Part shown: positions 1-9,632 of the stretch, in pieces
How the letters are laid out: each line of letters starts with the position of its first letter
Numbering within the stretch: the first letter of the stretch is position 1
Origin: Adiantum capillus-veneris
Lineage: Eukaryota > Streptophyta > Polypodiopsida > Polypodiales > Pteridaceae
Length of the DNA stretch: 64,000 bases
Reading direction: 5' to 3'
Assembly (NCBI GenBank): GCA_014529385.2
Contig: CM043945.1
Coordinates: 147,266,741 to 147,330,740, forward strand
Made by a program: the position numbers and the translations under genes
Notes under the pieces: model-generated
The model's input: the letters and a program-made list of their open reading frames with translations, nothing else
Told to the model about the DNA's origin: nothing
The model's database searches: none

Positions 1-815
1 GAATTCTAAAATTTAGAAATGAAGAAATCATTATCTACATAGGCCATGTGACCGTGGGCCCCACTTGTCTGGCTGTGTGTATATGTGCCAGAACAGCAGT
101 CTCATGAGAGAGAGACTAAGAGAGAGAGATGGGTTGATGAAAAAAAGTGAGAGGTGACATGGAGAATAAAGTAATTACAAGAGGGGAGAGAGGGGAGTGT
201 GTTCAGAGATGAATCTGTGTGCAGATGTGTGTGAACACAAGAAAAAACAGGTACCACTGGGTGGGGATGGGTCTGTGGGCACCTTTTTCAGTGAAACTGA
301 GTGTGTGTGAGTGTGGGGAAGGTTATTTAGCTACAATACAAGAGATATGACGCCCTTTAGAGAGAGGGGGGGGTATTTGGGTCATGGGATATGATAGGAG
401 AGAGAAAGAGGGGGTGGGGTATACTATTTTGGAAGATAGGGTAAGTTGCATGTGAGTTAGGGTGCATTATTGGTGAGTTATAATGCATTATTGGTGAGAG
501 GTGGGGTAGCTTGAGGGGAGAGAGAAAGGAGAAAGGACAAGGGGAAGAGAGAGGGGTTGACCTTTTGAGTGGAGCAGAGGAAAAGGGACACACGACGGGG
601 CAACAGTGAAGAAAAAGGAGGCAAGGTGGAGATGGGCTACCCTGCAGGCATGAGGTGGCCTATTTTACCTTTCTTATATATTTACATAATCATACTTTAT
701 TTTTTTCTTACTTTTTCCAATGCCTTTTATCACTCCCTCCCTAAGAGGGGGTTTTCATGGGGTGGGGACGAGAGAAGAGGGGTATGGGAGCTTGGCTTGT
801 GAAAAGCCCCCATCA
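1..815 (-). repeat. 3' LTR of element A (partial, cut by window start)
   Basis: Aligns base for base with 7717-8532, with scattered substitutions and small indels. It ends in ...cccatca, which on the minus strand gives the TGATGGGG start of the LTR. About 760 bp of the LTR (the part equivalent to 6954-7716) lies outside the window. Confidence 0.9.
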
Positions 816-830
816 TTAGCCCTCCTCTTT
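816..830 (-). other. Polypurine tract of element A
   Basis: Read on the minus strand this is AAAGAGGAGGGCTAA, directly before the TG of the 3' LTR. This is the expected place and composition for the plus-strand DNA primer. Confidence 0.75.
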
Positions 831-843
831 TGGCTAGAGACAT

Positions 844-1224
844 TCATGTCTCTAGCTCATCTGTTTGATCATTATCGTCGGAGGTGGCGGCTGATGGTGT
901 GTCCTCATCTGGAATGTCAATTGGTGGAGCCTGGTCAAATCGAAGAAAATAAGGTTTAAGTCGCCAACCATTTACCCTGGTTTTATGAAGTTTTCCATCA
1001 GTCTCCATAAGCTGGTAGCTTCCATTGGCATACTTTTTCCTGACGATGAAAGGACCTTCCCATCGGAGTAGGAGTTTCTTATTCTTGAGCGTGTCGAAGC
1101 GATTGTTGTAGCGGAGCACCAACATTTTTTTCTTCAATTCTTTTTTCCGGAGATGCTCGTTAAAGCTAAGCCGTCTATGCTCTGCTTGTGCTGCATAATA
1201 ATTTATTGCTTCTTCTCTGTCCAG
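844..1224 (-). pseudogene. Element A pol C-terminus beyond an in-frame stop
   Basis: Continues the pol frame after a TAG at 1225-1227. About 29 codons downstream of the stop it enters a run including LLRWEGPFIV and NGSYQL, typical of the C-terminal tail of Ty3 integrase that follows the core. It ends in an acidic, Asp/Thr-rich tail (DDNDQTDELET) just before the polypurine tract. The same frame and continuous similarity to integrase tails suggest that the TAG is a point mutation in an older, longer pol. Readthrough cannot be excluded from sequence. Confidence 0.75.
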
Positions 1225-4200
1225 CTAGAGTCTTTCCAAGTTGATGATGTGATCTCTCAAATGCATGTTGGGCTGTTGAAGCTGGCTTGCCATTACTCTG
1301 AGACTTTGTAGTTGCACTTCAATGGGCAAGATTGCTTCCTTACCAAATACTAGATGATACGGTGTGAATCCCAAGGATGTACGAAATGAAGTTCTGTAGG
1401 CCCATAAAGCTGGTAGTAGATACTTATCCCAGTCTCCAGGATGATTGTTTACCTGCTTGGTAATAATTTTAGAAACCATTCCATTTACCTTTTCAACTAG
1501 GCCATTACATTGAGGGTAATATGCTGAAGAGTGCCTCCTTGTAATGCCCAGTTTCTGCATTAATTCTCCTACCAAGTCTGCTCTGAAAACTGGCCCTCTA
1601 TCAGAGATGATCTCTAAAGGTGTGCCAAACCTACAGCATATGTGCTCGTAGATAAATTTAGCTACCTCTACCGCTGTGATTCTAGTGGTGGCTGTAGCCT
1701 CTGCCCATCTAGTCATGTAGTCGACCCCCATGATAATGTAGAATTTTCCTGAGTTGGCCCTAGGTAATGGCCCAATGGCATCGATACCCCATTTTTCAAA
1801 TGGGCCATATGAGAGAATAGGTGTCTGTGGTTCAGGCATAAGTGACCTAGTGCCGGCCTTTTGACACAACTTACACGTTTTGCACCAGTGGTGTACATCA
1901 CGGTTGAGGCTAGGCCATATGAAGCCTGCCTGCAAGATTTTCCTACTTGTTATGTCTAGGGCGAAGTGACCACCACAAACCCCGTCGTGACAACTAGCAA
2001 TTACTCCCGTGATTTCCTGAGAGAGAGGGACCTTCCTGAGTATTTGGTCCTTACCCTTACAGTACAAACCGTCATTGATGAGTCGATACCTTGTGGCCTT
2101 CCGCGTCAGCCATTGCTTCTGTCCCTTTGTTAAATCTGATGGGCATTCCCCTGTTTCCAAAAAATGCATGATTTCAGGCAAGGCATCACTTCCTTGAAAT
2201 AGAGGGAGCTTTAGTTTTATTGCTCCAACCACCACTTCCTGTAGTCTTTCACTTGCTAGGGCATCTGCTTCTTGGTTTTGAGCCCTTGGGATATGGTGTA
2301 TTTGAACTTCTTCAAACTTACCCAACAAGGTTTTTACACCACTTAAGTGAGTCCTTAAACTAGGATTCTTGCATGTCCATGCTCCATTTACTTGCATTAC
2401 CAGAAGTAGAGCATCCCCAAATACATTAAGGCATTGTACACCTTGTGAGACGCACCATTGTTGACCCGTGGTTAGTGCTGCATACTCAGATTCATTGCTA
2501 GAATGTGAATCTAACAATTGGCCCAACGAAAATATCTTTGTCCCTTTGTCATCAAAGACCACTATGCCTGCAGCTGCTTTGTCGGACGCTCGCTTGTAGG
2601 CTCCATCAAAGTAGAGAGAGTATGCTCCTTCTACCATCGGTGGTACTGGAGGTAATCGGACTTCTCCTTCCTTAGATTGCTTCTCCTTCCCTTCAAAGAC
2701 TTGGTAGGTCATGAGTCCCCCCAAACTTGCCCTTGTCGTGCTTTCTACCTGTACCGTGTAGTCAAACTCTTGTAGACGAACTAGCCATTTAGTAATTCTA
2801 GCAGACACATCCATGTGTTGTACAACATAGGGAGATATTTCATCTGTGGTTAGAATCACAAATTGCTTAGGCAGCAAATATGACCTAAACTTTGTAGTTG
2901 CAAATCTAAGAGCTAGGACTAAGTGTTCCACATGGGTGAAACCTTTCTCTCCTGCTATCATCATTCGACTAGAGAAGTAGATTGGCCTCATGAAATATGT
3001 TGTCGTATCCTTTTGGAGTAGCACAGCCCCCAATGAGTCATCACCAACACTTGAGGTGACATAGAATTTTTCATCCCACTTAGGTGGTGAGATAGTTGCC
3101 AGAGTGGCTAAGACCTCCTTTACCTTGTTGTAGTGATGTTCGCTTTCCTCGTCCCAAGTCAAAGTTGATCTTTGAGTGAGTTGTTGCAGTGGTAGAACAA
3201 GTTGTGATAGTAGATGTATGAATCTACTTAAGTACCTCACCTTCTGTAGAAAAGAGACCAGTTGACGTGTGGTCGTTGGTGAAGGTAGGGCTATGAGTGC
3301 GGACACCTTACTTGGGTCGGCGTTGATACCTCTTGCTGAAATTTCATGGCCTAGTAGAATGACTTTACTCTCCCCAATGTGACATTTATCCACATTTAAT
3401 TGCCCACCTAGGCTCTGCAACCTGGCCAAACCTTCAGTTACCTTTTCTAAATGTGAAATACGGGAGCTATATATACAAAAATCATCAATGAACACTCTTA
3501 TGGATGTTCCAAAGAACGGTTGAAAAACATATGTGACATATCTTTGGAATGTGGCAGGTGCATTTGTGAGACCAAATGGCATAACCCTGTATGCAAAACA
3601 ACCCCATGGCGTGATAAAAGTGGTTTTTAGCTGATCTTCCAAGGCTATGCGTATTTGAAAGTATCCTGAATAACCATCACAGATGGTATAGCATTCAAAA
3701 CCCGCTACTTCATTCAGAATTTCATCCAAGAAAGGCCAGAGAGAAAAGTGGTCTCTCTTTGTAGCTGCATTTAGTGGTTTGTAGTCAACACAGACCCTCC
3801 ACTTACCATTCTTTTTAGGCGTCACCACTACGGGTGACACCCATTCTGAGTTTTCTACAGGATAGATGAATCCCGCCTCCAGCAGTTTCCTTACCTCAGC
3901 CAAGAGTGCCTTTTCTTGTATGACCCCCAGTCGTCGTAGCTTTTGCACAACTGGTTTTACCCCTTCCTTCAGCTTAATATGATGTTCCACCACTGTAATG
4001 CGTGTGATTCTTTCATAGTTGTCAATGAACAGGTTAGGAAATCCCATCAACATTTGCAAAAAACTATCTTTCTCCTCAAGTGTTAATTCCGTAGACAACA
4101 TACCCTTCAACCTACTTCCTCCTAGGCCAGGTGAATTTCTATCCTCTTCATTGGGTTTCCCTTTTGGTGATGGATCACCAGTTGTGCTTACCCTTTGTGG

Positions 4201-5325
4201 ATCCTTCATAATGATACCCATCACATCAATGGAACTGTCACTTTCGTCGGTGGATGTGGTCTCCTCCTCAGAACTGGAAGATTTGCTAGTGGTTTCATCT
4301 GCCGATGTTTCCAGATTCATTTGCTTCTGCTTGCCAATCCTCATGTAGTAGTAGATTGTCTCCCCTTTCTTACCGGTCATGCGTAGAAGGCCAGTACCCC
4401 AGTCCTGTTTTGCCTTCATGGCCATCAACCATGGCCTTCCCAAAATTAGTGGATAGCCCTCCCCCTTAGTAGGCATTACAAAAACATCTACCTCTACCTC
4501 AATGTTGAAAGATTTTATTTTCACGGCACTTACCACACCCACACACTTTACTTTTGCGTTGTTTGCCATCTTTGCCTTGCATGGAGAAGGCCTGTCAACC
4601 TCGATCTCTAATCGAAGCATCATAGCTTTGCTCATTACACAGATTTGTGCACCTCCATCAATGTAGGTGTTTCCAACCCTCTTTCCTTTTATGTTTACGT
4701 CGACAATTGGAAGGATGTCATCCATGTTGCATCCCGAAATTGCTCCGGCTACCTTTGTTTTGGAGCGTCTTGTACTTACCATTTTAGACCATTGTCGCCT
4801 TACTTTTGGTGCAAGATGTAGCAGCTGTGGCCATGTAATCTTCGGTCCTTGCTCTGCCACATCCAATGTTAGATCATAGGGCTTAGAACTTTCCCCTAGC
4901 TGGAAGTCGGTGATGCCCAATTTCCGTCGTGGCCTGGATGGCCTCTTGCTAGTTTCTCCTCTCATGCTTCTCTCATCATCTGATTGTGTAGCTTTCTCCC
5001 TCCTAGCTCTTTTCACAGTCATGGCTTCAAGTGGTTCTAAAAAGGTTACCTTCTCCTTACCCTTGTCCCTCTCCTTTGCTCTGGGTGGATCCACTACTAT
5101 GGCTTTTCCTTTCTCTTCTAGCCTTATGATGTTTACAGGGCGATCAGGTGGTGGGGCTGGTGGGAGAGGTGGGATGGATGCTTGTAGTGGTGTCTGGGGT
5201 GGACGTAGAATTTGTGTTGGTGGGCGTGGTGCTCGGGGTGGGGGTGTTCTTTCTCTAGGGGGTGACAATTGGTTCCTCCTACCTCCTCTATTATAGTTTT
5301 GTCGTGGTTTGGGATAGTAGTACAT
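1225..5325 (-). CDS. pol: Element A pol: protease, RT, RNase H, second RNase H, integrase
   Basis: 1366 codons. A Pro/Arg-rich linker (residues 1-130) is followed by an aspartic protease (YIDGGAQICVMS near 225, LILGRPWL near 298). Then come RT (KWRVCVDY near 507, FIDDFCIY near 612) and a first RNase H with a weak active site (near 757). A second RNase H follows at about 905-1025 (YFDGAY, ESEYAA, NQEADALA), and last an integrase with an HHCC zinc finger (about 1108-1151) and core motifs GIDAIG, ISDRGPVF and NGLVEKVNG. The degenerate first and added second RNase H are a known trait of Tat elements. The protease site reads DGG rather than D[ST]G. The first ATG lies inside the zinc knuckle, so this frame really continues the gag frame; the true start is upstream. 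Confidence 0.92.
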   Translation of the reverse strand: MYYYPKPRQNYNRGGRRNQLSPPRERTPPPRAPRPPTQILRPPQTPLQASIPPLPPAPPPDRPVNIIRLEEKGKAIVVDPPRAKERDKGKEKVTFLEPLEAMTVKRARREKATQSDDERSMRGETSKRPSRPRRKLGITDFQLGESSKPYDLTLDVAEQGPKITWPQLLHLAPKVRRQWSKMVSTRRSKTKVAGAISGCNMDDILPIVDVNIKGKRVGNTYIDGGAQICVMSKAMMLRLEIEVDRPSPCKAKMANNAKVKCVGVVSAVKIKSFNIEVEVDVFVMPTKGEGYPLILGRPWLMAMKAKQDWGTGLLRMTGKKGETIYYYMRIGKQKQMNLETSADETTSKSSSSEEETTSTDESDSSIDVMGIIMKDPQRVSTTGDPSPKGKPNEEDRNSPGLGGSRLKGMLSTELTLEEKDSFLQMLMGFPNLFIDNYERITRITVVEHHIKLKEGVKPVVQKLRRLGVIQEKALLAEVRKLLEAGFIYPVENSEWVSPVVVTPKKNGKWRVCVDYKPLNAATKRDHFSLWPFLDEILNEVAGFECYTICDGYSGYFQIRIALEDQLKTTFITPWGCFAYRVMPFGLTNAPATFQRYVTYVFQPFFGTSIRVFIDDFCIYSSRISHLEKVTEGLARLQSLGGQLNVDKCHIGESKVILLGHEISARGINADPSKVSALIALPSPTTTRQLVSFLQKVRYLSRFIHLLSQLVLPLQQLTQRSTLTWDEESEHHYNKVKEVLATLATISPPKWDEKFYVTSSVGDDSLGAVLLQKDTTTYFMRPIYFSSRMMIAGEKGFTHVEHLVLALRFATTKFRSYLLPKQFVILTTDEISPYVVQHMDVSARITKWLVRLQEFDYTVQVESTTRASLGGLMTYQVFEGKEKQSKEGEVRLPPVPPMVEGAYSLYFDGAYKRASDKAAAGIVVFDDKGTKIFSLGQLLDSHSSNESEYAALTTGQQWCVSQGVQCLNVFGDALLLVMQVNGAWTCKNPSLRTHLSGVKTLLGKFEEVQIHHIPRAQNQEADALASERLQEVVVGAIKLKLPLFQGSDALPEIMHFLETGECPSDLTKGQKQWLTRKATRYRLINDGLYCKGKDQILRKVPLSQEITGVIASCHDGVCGGHFALDITSRKILQAGFIWPSLNRDVHHWCKTCKLCQKAGTRSLMPEPQTPILSYGPFEKWGIDAIGPLPRANSGKFYIIMGVDYMTRWAEATATTRITAVEVAKFIYEHICCRFGTPLEIISDRGPVFRADLVGELMQKLGITRRHSSAYYPQCNGLVEKVNGMVSKIITKQVNNHPGDWDKYLLPALWAYRTSFRTSLGFTPYHLVFGKEAILPIEVQLQSLRVMASQLQQPNMHLRDHIINLERL

Positions 5326-5355
5326 ACCGTGACCGTCTTCTCCGCAGTTGTAGCA
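5314..5355 (-). other. Degenerate CCHC zinc knuckle of element A gag
   Basis: The minus-strand reading is CYNCGEDGHGMYYY: the first two Cys and the His are correctly spaced, but the last position of C-x2-C-x4-H-x4-C is Tyr. One G-to-A change would convert Cys to Tyr. It lies in the same frame as gag and pol. Confidence 0.7.
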
Positions 5356-5541
5356 ATGATACTCCCTGTTTTGTCATCGTGCTCTTCCAGGGTCTTGATC
5401 TCTTTCTTGACTCCTCCCTTGCTGTATTAAGTGGACAGACAAATTCTGCAGTTGGTCAGTAATATGGGCCAACATATCTTGTTGGTCATCTCTTACCCCA
5501 AGAGCCGGTGGTGGTGGTATGGTGGTTGTTGTAGTTGCTGG

Positions 5542-6129
5542 TCAACGCGATGTTCCTGCTTCTGTTGACTCGGTTTCTTTGGCTTTCATTCGCAGCTTCT
5601 TGTCCTTAAGGCGAGCAATCTCAACGGCTAACTCGTACGTAGCCGGGAATCTACCTTTCACCTTCTCCTTGAGAAGCGGCCATAAGCCATGCATGAACCG
5701 ATCTTTTTTTAGGAAATCGGGTGCGGCTTCCCCCCTTGCGAGTGACTCAACCCACCGTTCCCACAAATCCACAAATTTGGACTCATAGGTGGCTTATTCT
5801 AAAAGACCCTCCTGCTTCAAGTCTCTCAACTTGTCCCACAACTTTTCTGAAGTGGTACCTCCCCCAAAGCGCCTCTTAAAAGCGATTTTTAAGGGTTCCC
5901 AGTCATCCTTGGTTGCTTGTGGAAGTGCATTGTACCATGATCTAGCTTCTAGCTTCATGAGATGCTTAAAGATTCTAACCCGGGATTCATCCGTATCTTT
6001 GTTGCTCACTACACATGCTACTTCAAAGTCATCTAGGAAGTCTGTTACCAAATCCTCCCCCTTCTTTCCTTTAAATGTTGGAAATGCTACACTTGCCATG
6101 ATTAATGAGAGAGAGCTAGAAAGACACAC
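5542..6129 (-). pseudogene. gag: Element A gag, interrupted
   Basis: Retrotransposon Gag in one frame broken by TAA at 5794-5796. The N-terminal part contains FPTFKGKKGEDLVTDFLDDFE and EARSWYNALP; the second part contains DLWERWVESL and KDRFMHGLWPLLKEKV. The W-rich core and the following Lys/Glu helix fit the Retrotrans_gag fold. The frame meets a TGA at 5542 and a further TGA at 5374-5376 before running into the zinc knuckle and pol, so gag and pol share one frame with three stops. The likely local start is the ATG at about 6098-6100 (MASVAFPTF). Confidence 0.8.
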
Positions 6130-6181
6130 TGCTTAACTTGCAAAAGTTTTTTCTTCTTTACAAGGAGGCGTGTATACCCTC

Positions 6182-6880
6182 TTATACTAGGACATAGATT
6201 AAAACTTCAAATGGTACATTGCCTTGTACCAAAGGTAAGACAAATGGTTGATCTGATGCCAGAACCTCAAAAAATCGCTCCCCACCCAGCATGGTGTCAA
6301 TGACGTGCTGGTAGTGAGCCTTCAAATCCAGTATTACTTTGATTGAGCATACATGTGTTGGTATGTGTGATCTGTCTTGAGGTAGGTTGTACTGATTCAT
6401 ATGAAGCTTAGAGATGCTTAGTCACTCCAAGCTTGTGGGAGAGGATGGTGTTCTTCCTGAAGCAAACTCAGTAGATCCCTAGTTTCTCTAGTGAGAGTGT
6501 GAGCCAATGATTCCGTTATCTGTGCTGCAGCATCAGGTGCGACTTCAAAACTGACTGTGATAATTACCTCGGTGACTTGAGTTACCCGATTCTCAAAGTA
6601 GAATAGTGTTGATTCTCTATTGTGTAGAGCTCCTTCCATTTTGTTGTTGTGGGTTGATTGTAGGTTGCGGACATGGTTTCGACCTTCTCCTTCTTCTTCT
6701 TGGCACTTGGCCTATGTATATCCACTGGGTTTGGCATGTTGGTTGACTCTCCCACTGCAAATCGATTACCGTTACGCCTGGCACTCGAGCTTCGATGGAG
6801 ATGCGGAGTTCGTCTAGTTGTGCTTGGAGCTCTTCTTCTTCTGTCGTCCAATTAGCAAATCCTGCTAGCCATTCATCCAT
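6182..6880 (-). pseudogene. Leader or gag N-terminal fragments of element A
   Basis: Three short minus-strand frames lie between the 5' LTR and the recognisable gag. The first (from 6880) begins MDEWLAGFANWTTEEEELQ, a Glu-rich, coiled-coil-like stretch. A second (6418-6639) contains VTEVIITVSFEV, and a third (6182-6400) GGERFFEVLASDQPFVLP. They may be one older N-terminal gag region broken by frameshifts, or leader sequence with no coding role. I do not recognise a domain. Confidence 0.35.
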
Positions 6881-6935
6881 TCACAATAGTTTAAGGGTTT
6901 CAGTCTTGTAAACTGAAGGGTTTCATGAAAAGATC

Positions 6936-6953
6936 CTCAGTGGGGGCACCAAA
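6936..6953 (-). other. Primer binding site of element A
   Basis: Immediately internal to the 5' LTR end (CGTCA on the minus strand) is TTTGGTGCCCCCACTGAG. A TGG start a base or two after the LTR is the usual mark of a tRNA-primed site. The tRNA species was not identified. Confidence 0.65.
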
Positions 6954-7162
6954 TGACGAGAGCAAAGCGAACCCCGAACCCCGACGGCCACTAAAACACC
7001 GGGGACCGAATGGCGCGCCTCGAGCCTGTCATGGTAAAGCAAACAGGGGCACCACCTAGCTTCAACGGCTAGGACGCAAACAACACACCACCATAACAAA
7101 GTTTTCATCCAAGAGAGATGGATGCTTGGGAGTAATGATGAAGAGGAAAGGGAATGAGATCA

Positions 7163-7201
<39 letters not shown>

Positions 7202-8532
7202 GGGAGGGGGTATAGCGGCTTAGTACTTAGGCACCACAAAAGGATGGCGAATCCGCACACCCTTCACACATACACAAGCTCACTCCAAACACAAGACTAG
7301 GTGGTGATTCCGCACACCTCACATGGGCAAAACATTGCAAGAAAACATACTCACAAAACCTCAAGCTTTATTTAGAGAATAAGGCGATGAAATGGGGAGC
7401 ATAGGGTAGGGGAATGAGAAGGGAGAGAGTGGTAGAGCACATGGCACATAGGTGGGAGTTGATGGCGAAGACTCGCACGAGGGTTACGGCCATCATCCTT
7501 CATTTAGTTGCCCTTCATCTTCCATAGCCAAGGGTGTAGAGGTCATGCTCAAGACAAGCATGGTGATTGCGGTGATGGTGATGGTGATGGTGTGGGTGTG
7601 TGTGTGTGTGTGTGTGTGCACTAGGCACACACAGTGCATAGTGTGTTCTTTGGTGATGTTGTGTGTGTATTTAGTGTGATGGTGACCCCTCTTTATATAG
7701 GGGATGAGGGGGGAGGAATTCTAGAATTTAGAATTGAAGAAATCATTATCTACATAGGCCATGTGACCGTGGGCCCCACTTGTCTGGCTGTGTGTATATG
7801 TGCCAGAACAGCAGTCTCATGAGAGAGAGACTAAGAGAGAGAGATGGGTTGATGAAAAAAAGTGAGAGGTGACATGGAGAATAAAGTAATTACAAGAGGG
7901 GAGAGAGGGGAGTGTGTTCAAAGGTGAATCTGTGTGCAGATGTGTGTGAACACAAGAAAAAACAGGTAACCACTGGGTGGGGATGGGTCTGTGGGCACCT
8001 TTTTCAGTGAAACTGAGTGTGTGTGAGTGTGGGGAAGGTTATTTAGCTACAAGACAAGAGATATGGCGCCCTTTAGAGAGAGAGGGGGGTATTTGGGTCA
8101 TGGGATATGATAGGAGAGAGAAAGAGGGGGTGGGGTATACTATTTTGGAAGATAGGGTAAGTTGCATGTGAGTTAGGGTGCATTATTGGTGAGTTATAAT
8201 GCATTATTGGTGAGAGGTGGGGTAGCTTGAGGGGAGAGAGAAAGGAGAAAGGACAAGGGGAAGAGAGAGGGGGTTGACCTTTTGAGTGGAGGAGAGGAAA
8301 AGGGACACACGGCGGGGCAACAGTGAAGAAAAAGGAGGCAAGGTGGGGATGGGCTACCCCGCAGGCATGAGGTGGCCTATTTTACCTTTCTTATATATTT
8401 ACATAATCATACTTTATTTTTTTCTTACTTTTTCCAATGCCTTTTATCACTCCCTCCCTAAGAGGGGGTTTTCATGGGGTGGGGACGAGAGAAGAGGGGT
8501 ATGGGAGCTTGGCTTGTGAAAAGCCCCCATCA
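6954..8532 (-). repeat. 5' LTR of element A (1579 bp)
   Basis: Starts tgacgag and ends cccatca on the plus strand, so TGATGG...CGTCA in element orientation. The outer half matches 1-815. It contains a GA array (about 7165-7199) and a short GT array (about 7599-7618). Confidence 0.85.
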
Positions 8533-9025
8533 ATAGATGGAAGGGTCAATCACATTCTTAATATTAATAGAAAGCCAACTCGTCTCTTTAAAACTTGAAA
8601 CTTTCATGGTACATTGCAAAGTATGAGCCTAATCTTTTCTTACACAATGTAGCACTCGTTGGTCCTTATCTTTAATAGCTTTCTAACTTACCGAGTTTGT
8701 ACTTCTTGACTTGGTAGCACTTTTGTCAACCCTAGTTAGACCAAGGAAAAGACATCCTTGTTATTATATAGGCAGTTATGATGTGCACTACTACCATGTC
8801 TTGCTCATAAGAAAAACGCAAGGATAGAAGCAAGTAAGAGAGTGGAGTAGAGACATTGAATCCAATTGTGTTCCTATCATTGAAACCAATATAGAACCCA
8901 CTCCGTTTTCACACCAAAAAAATCACATTGACTTCTCTTAGCATTCATCTCTTACACCATGCTAACTTTTCTTATCTCTATCATCAAGTTGGTAGCATTG
9001 CTATCTCAAGATAGACAAAAGGAGG

Positions 9026-9124
<99 letters not shown>

Positions 9125-9190
9125 CCACCCCAATAGAGAAAGAGCTACACATACATATGCAATATATTTCAATACACATCCATTTCCACC
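8533..9190. other. Spacer with a 92-bp CT array
   Basis: No gene seen. It contains a (CT)n run at about 9030-9121, which creates false Ser-Leu and Arg-Glu reading frames on the two strands. Confidence 0.7.
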
Positions 9191-9533
9191 CTAACAGTAT
9201 TTCAATACAGGTACACAGTAATACTGCATACTACATTAATCTATTGCATACAAGAATATAGAATAACATCATGGAAACAAAGATAAGGTACTGTATTACT
9301 GCATAATCATCAACACACAAGCGCTTACAAGCAGTACCAAGAACAGTACAACTGCATAAGAGAAAGACTAACTGCCCAAGTGCAAGACAGCCTCAGGAAC
9401 CCAACTACTCGCCTAGAACTAACCCACGTTTAACATCAACCATTGGCGTGAGAACACCCTTAAGGTTCAAAGGTTCCATCCTTAGTTACAAACAAAGAAA
9501 ATACTTTGATACTGATGTATCAAGGCAGTAACA
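9191..9533 (-). repeat. 3' LTR of element B (outer end incomplete)
   Basis: Matches 22284-22635 from ccaccctaa to taaca with scattered differences. The first dozen bases present in the other LTR (tgttagggg...) are not found here, so this LTR seems truncated next to the CT-rich spacer. Confidence 0.8.
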
Positions 9534-9632
9534 CTTCGCACATCCGGTGGGCAATGTTTGCAAAACATTGTAAGAACCCACAAAACCCTTGACAAGAAAA
9601 CTTTGAAAACCAAAATGAAGTCTTGCTTGAAG

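Larger units (their letters stand above)
1..8532 (-). mobile_element. Ty3/gypsy LTR retrotransposon, Tat-type (element A)
   Basis: Nearly complete minus-strand element. Positions 1-815 and 7717-8532 are near-identical direct repeats (LTRs), with gag and pol reading leftwards between them. A polypurine tract abuts the left LTR and a primer-binding-type sequence abuts the right one. The domain order is gag, protease, RT, RNase H, a second RNase H, integrase; the second RNase H before integrase marks the Tat branch of plant Ty3 elements (family knowledge). The left LTR is cut by the window edge, so the TSD cannot be checked; the bases after the right LTR are atagat. Several in-frame stops in gag and pol suggest it is not autonomous now. 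Confidence 0.9.

Noticed and set aside
9030-9121. Long Ser-Leu or Arg-Glu reading frames over CT/GA arrays (also 25390-25660, 33860-34130, 46290-46980, 57400-57514)
   Set aside because: They are translations of dinucleotide repeats and have no gene-like flanks.
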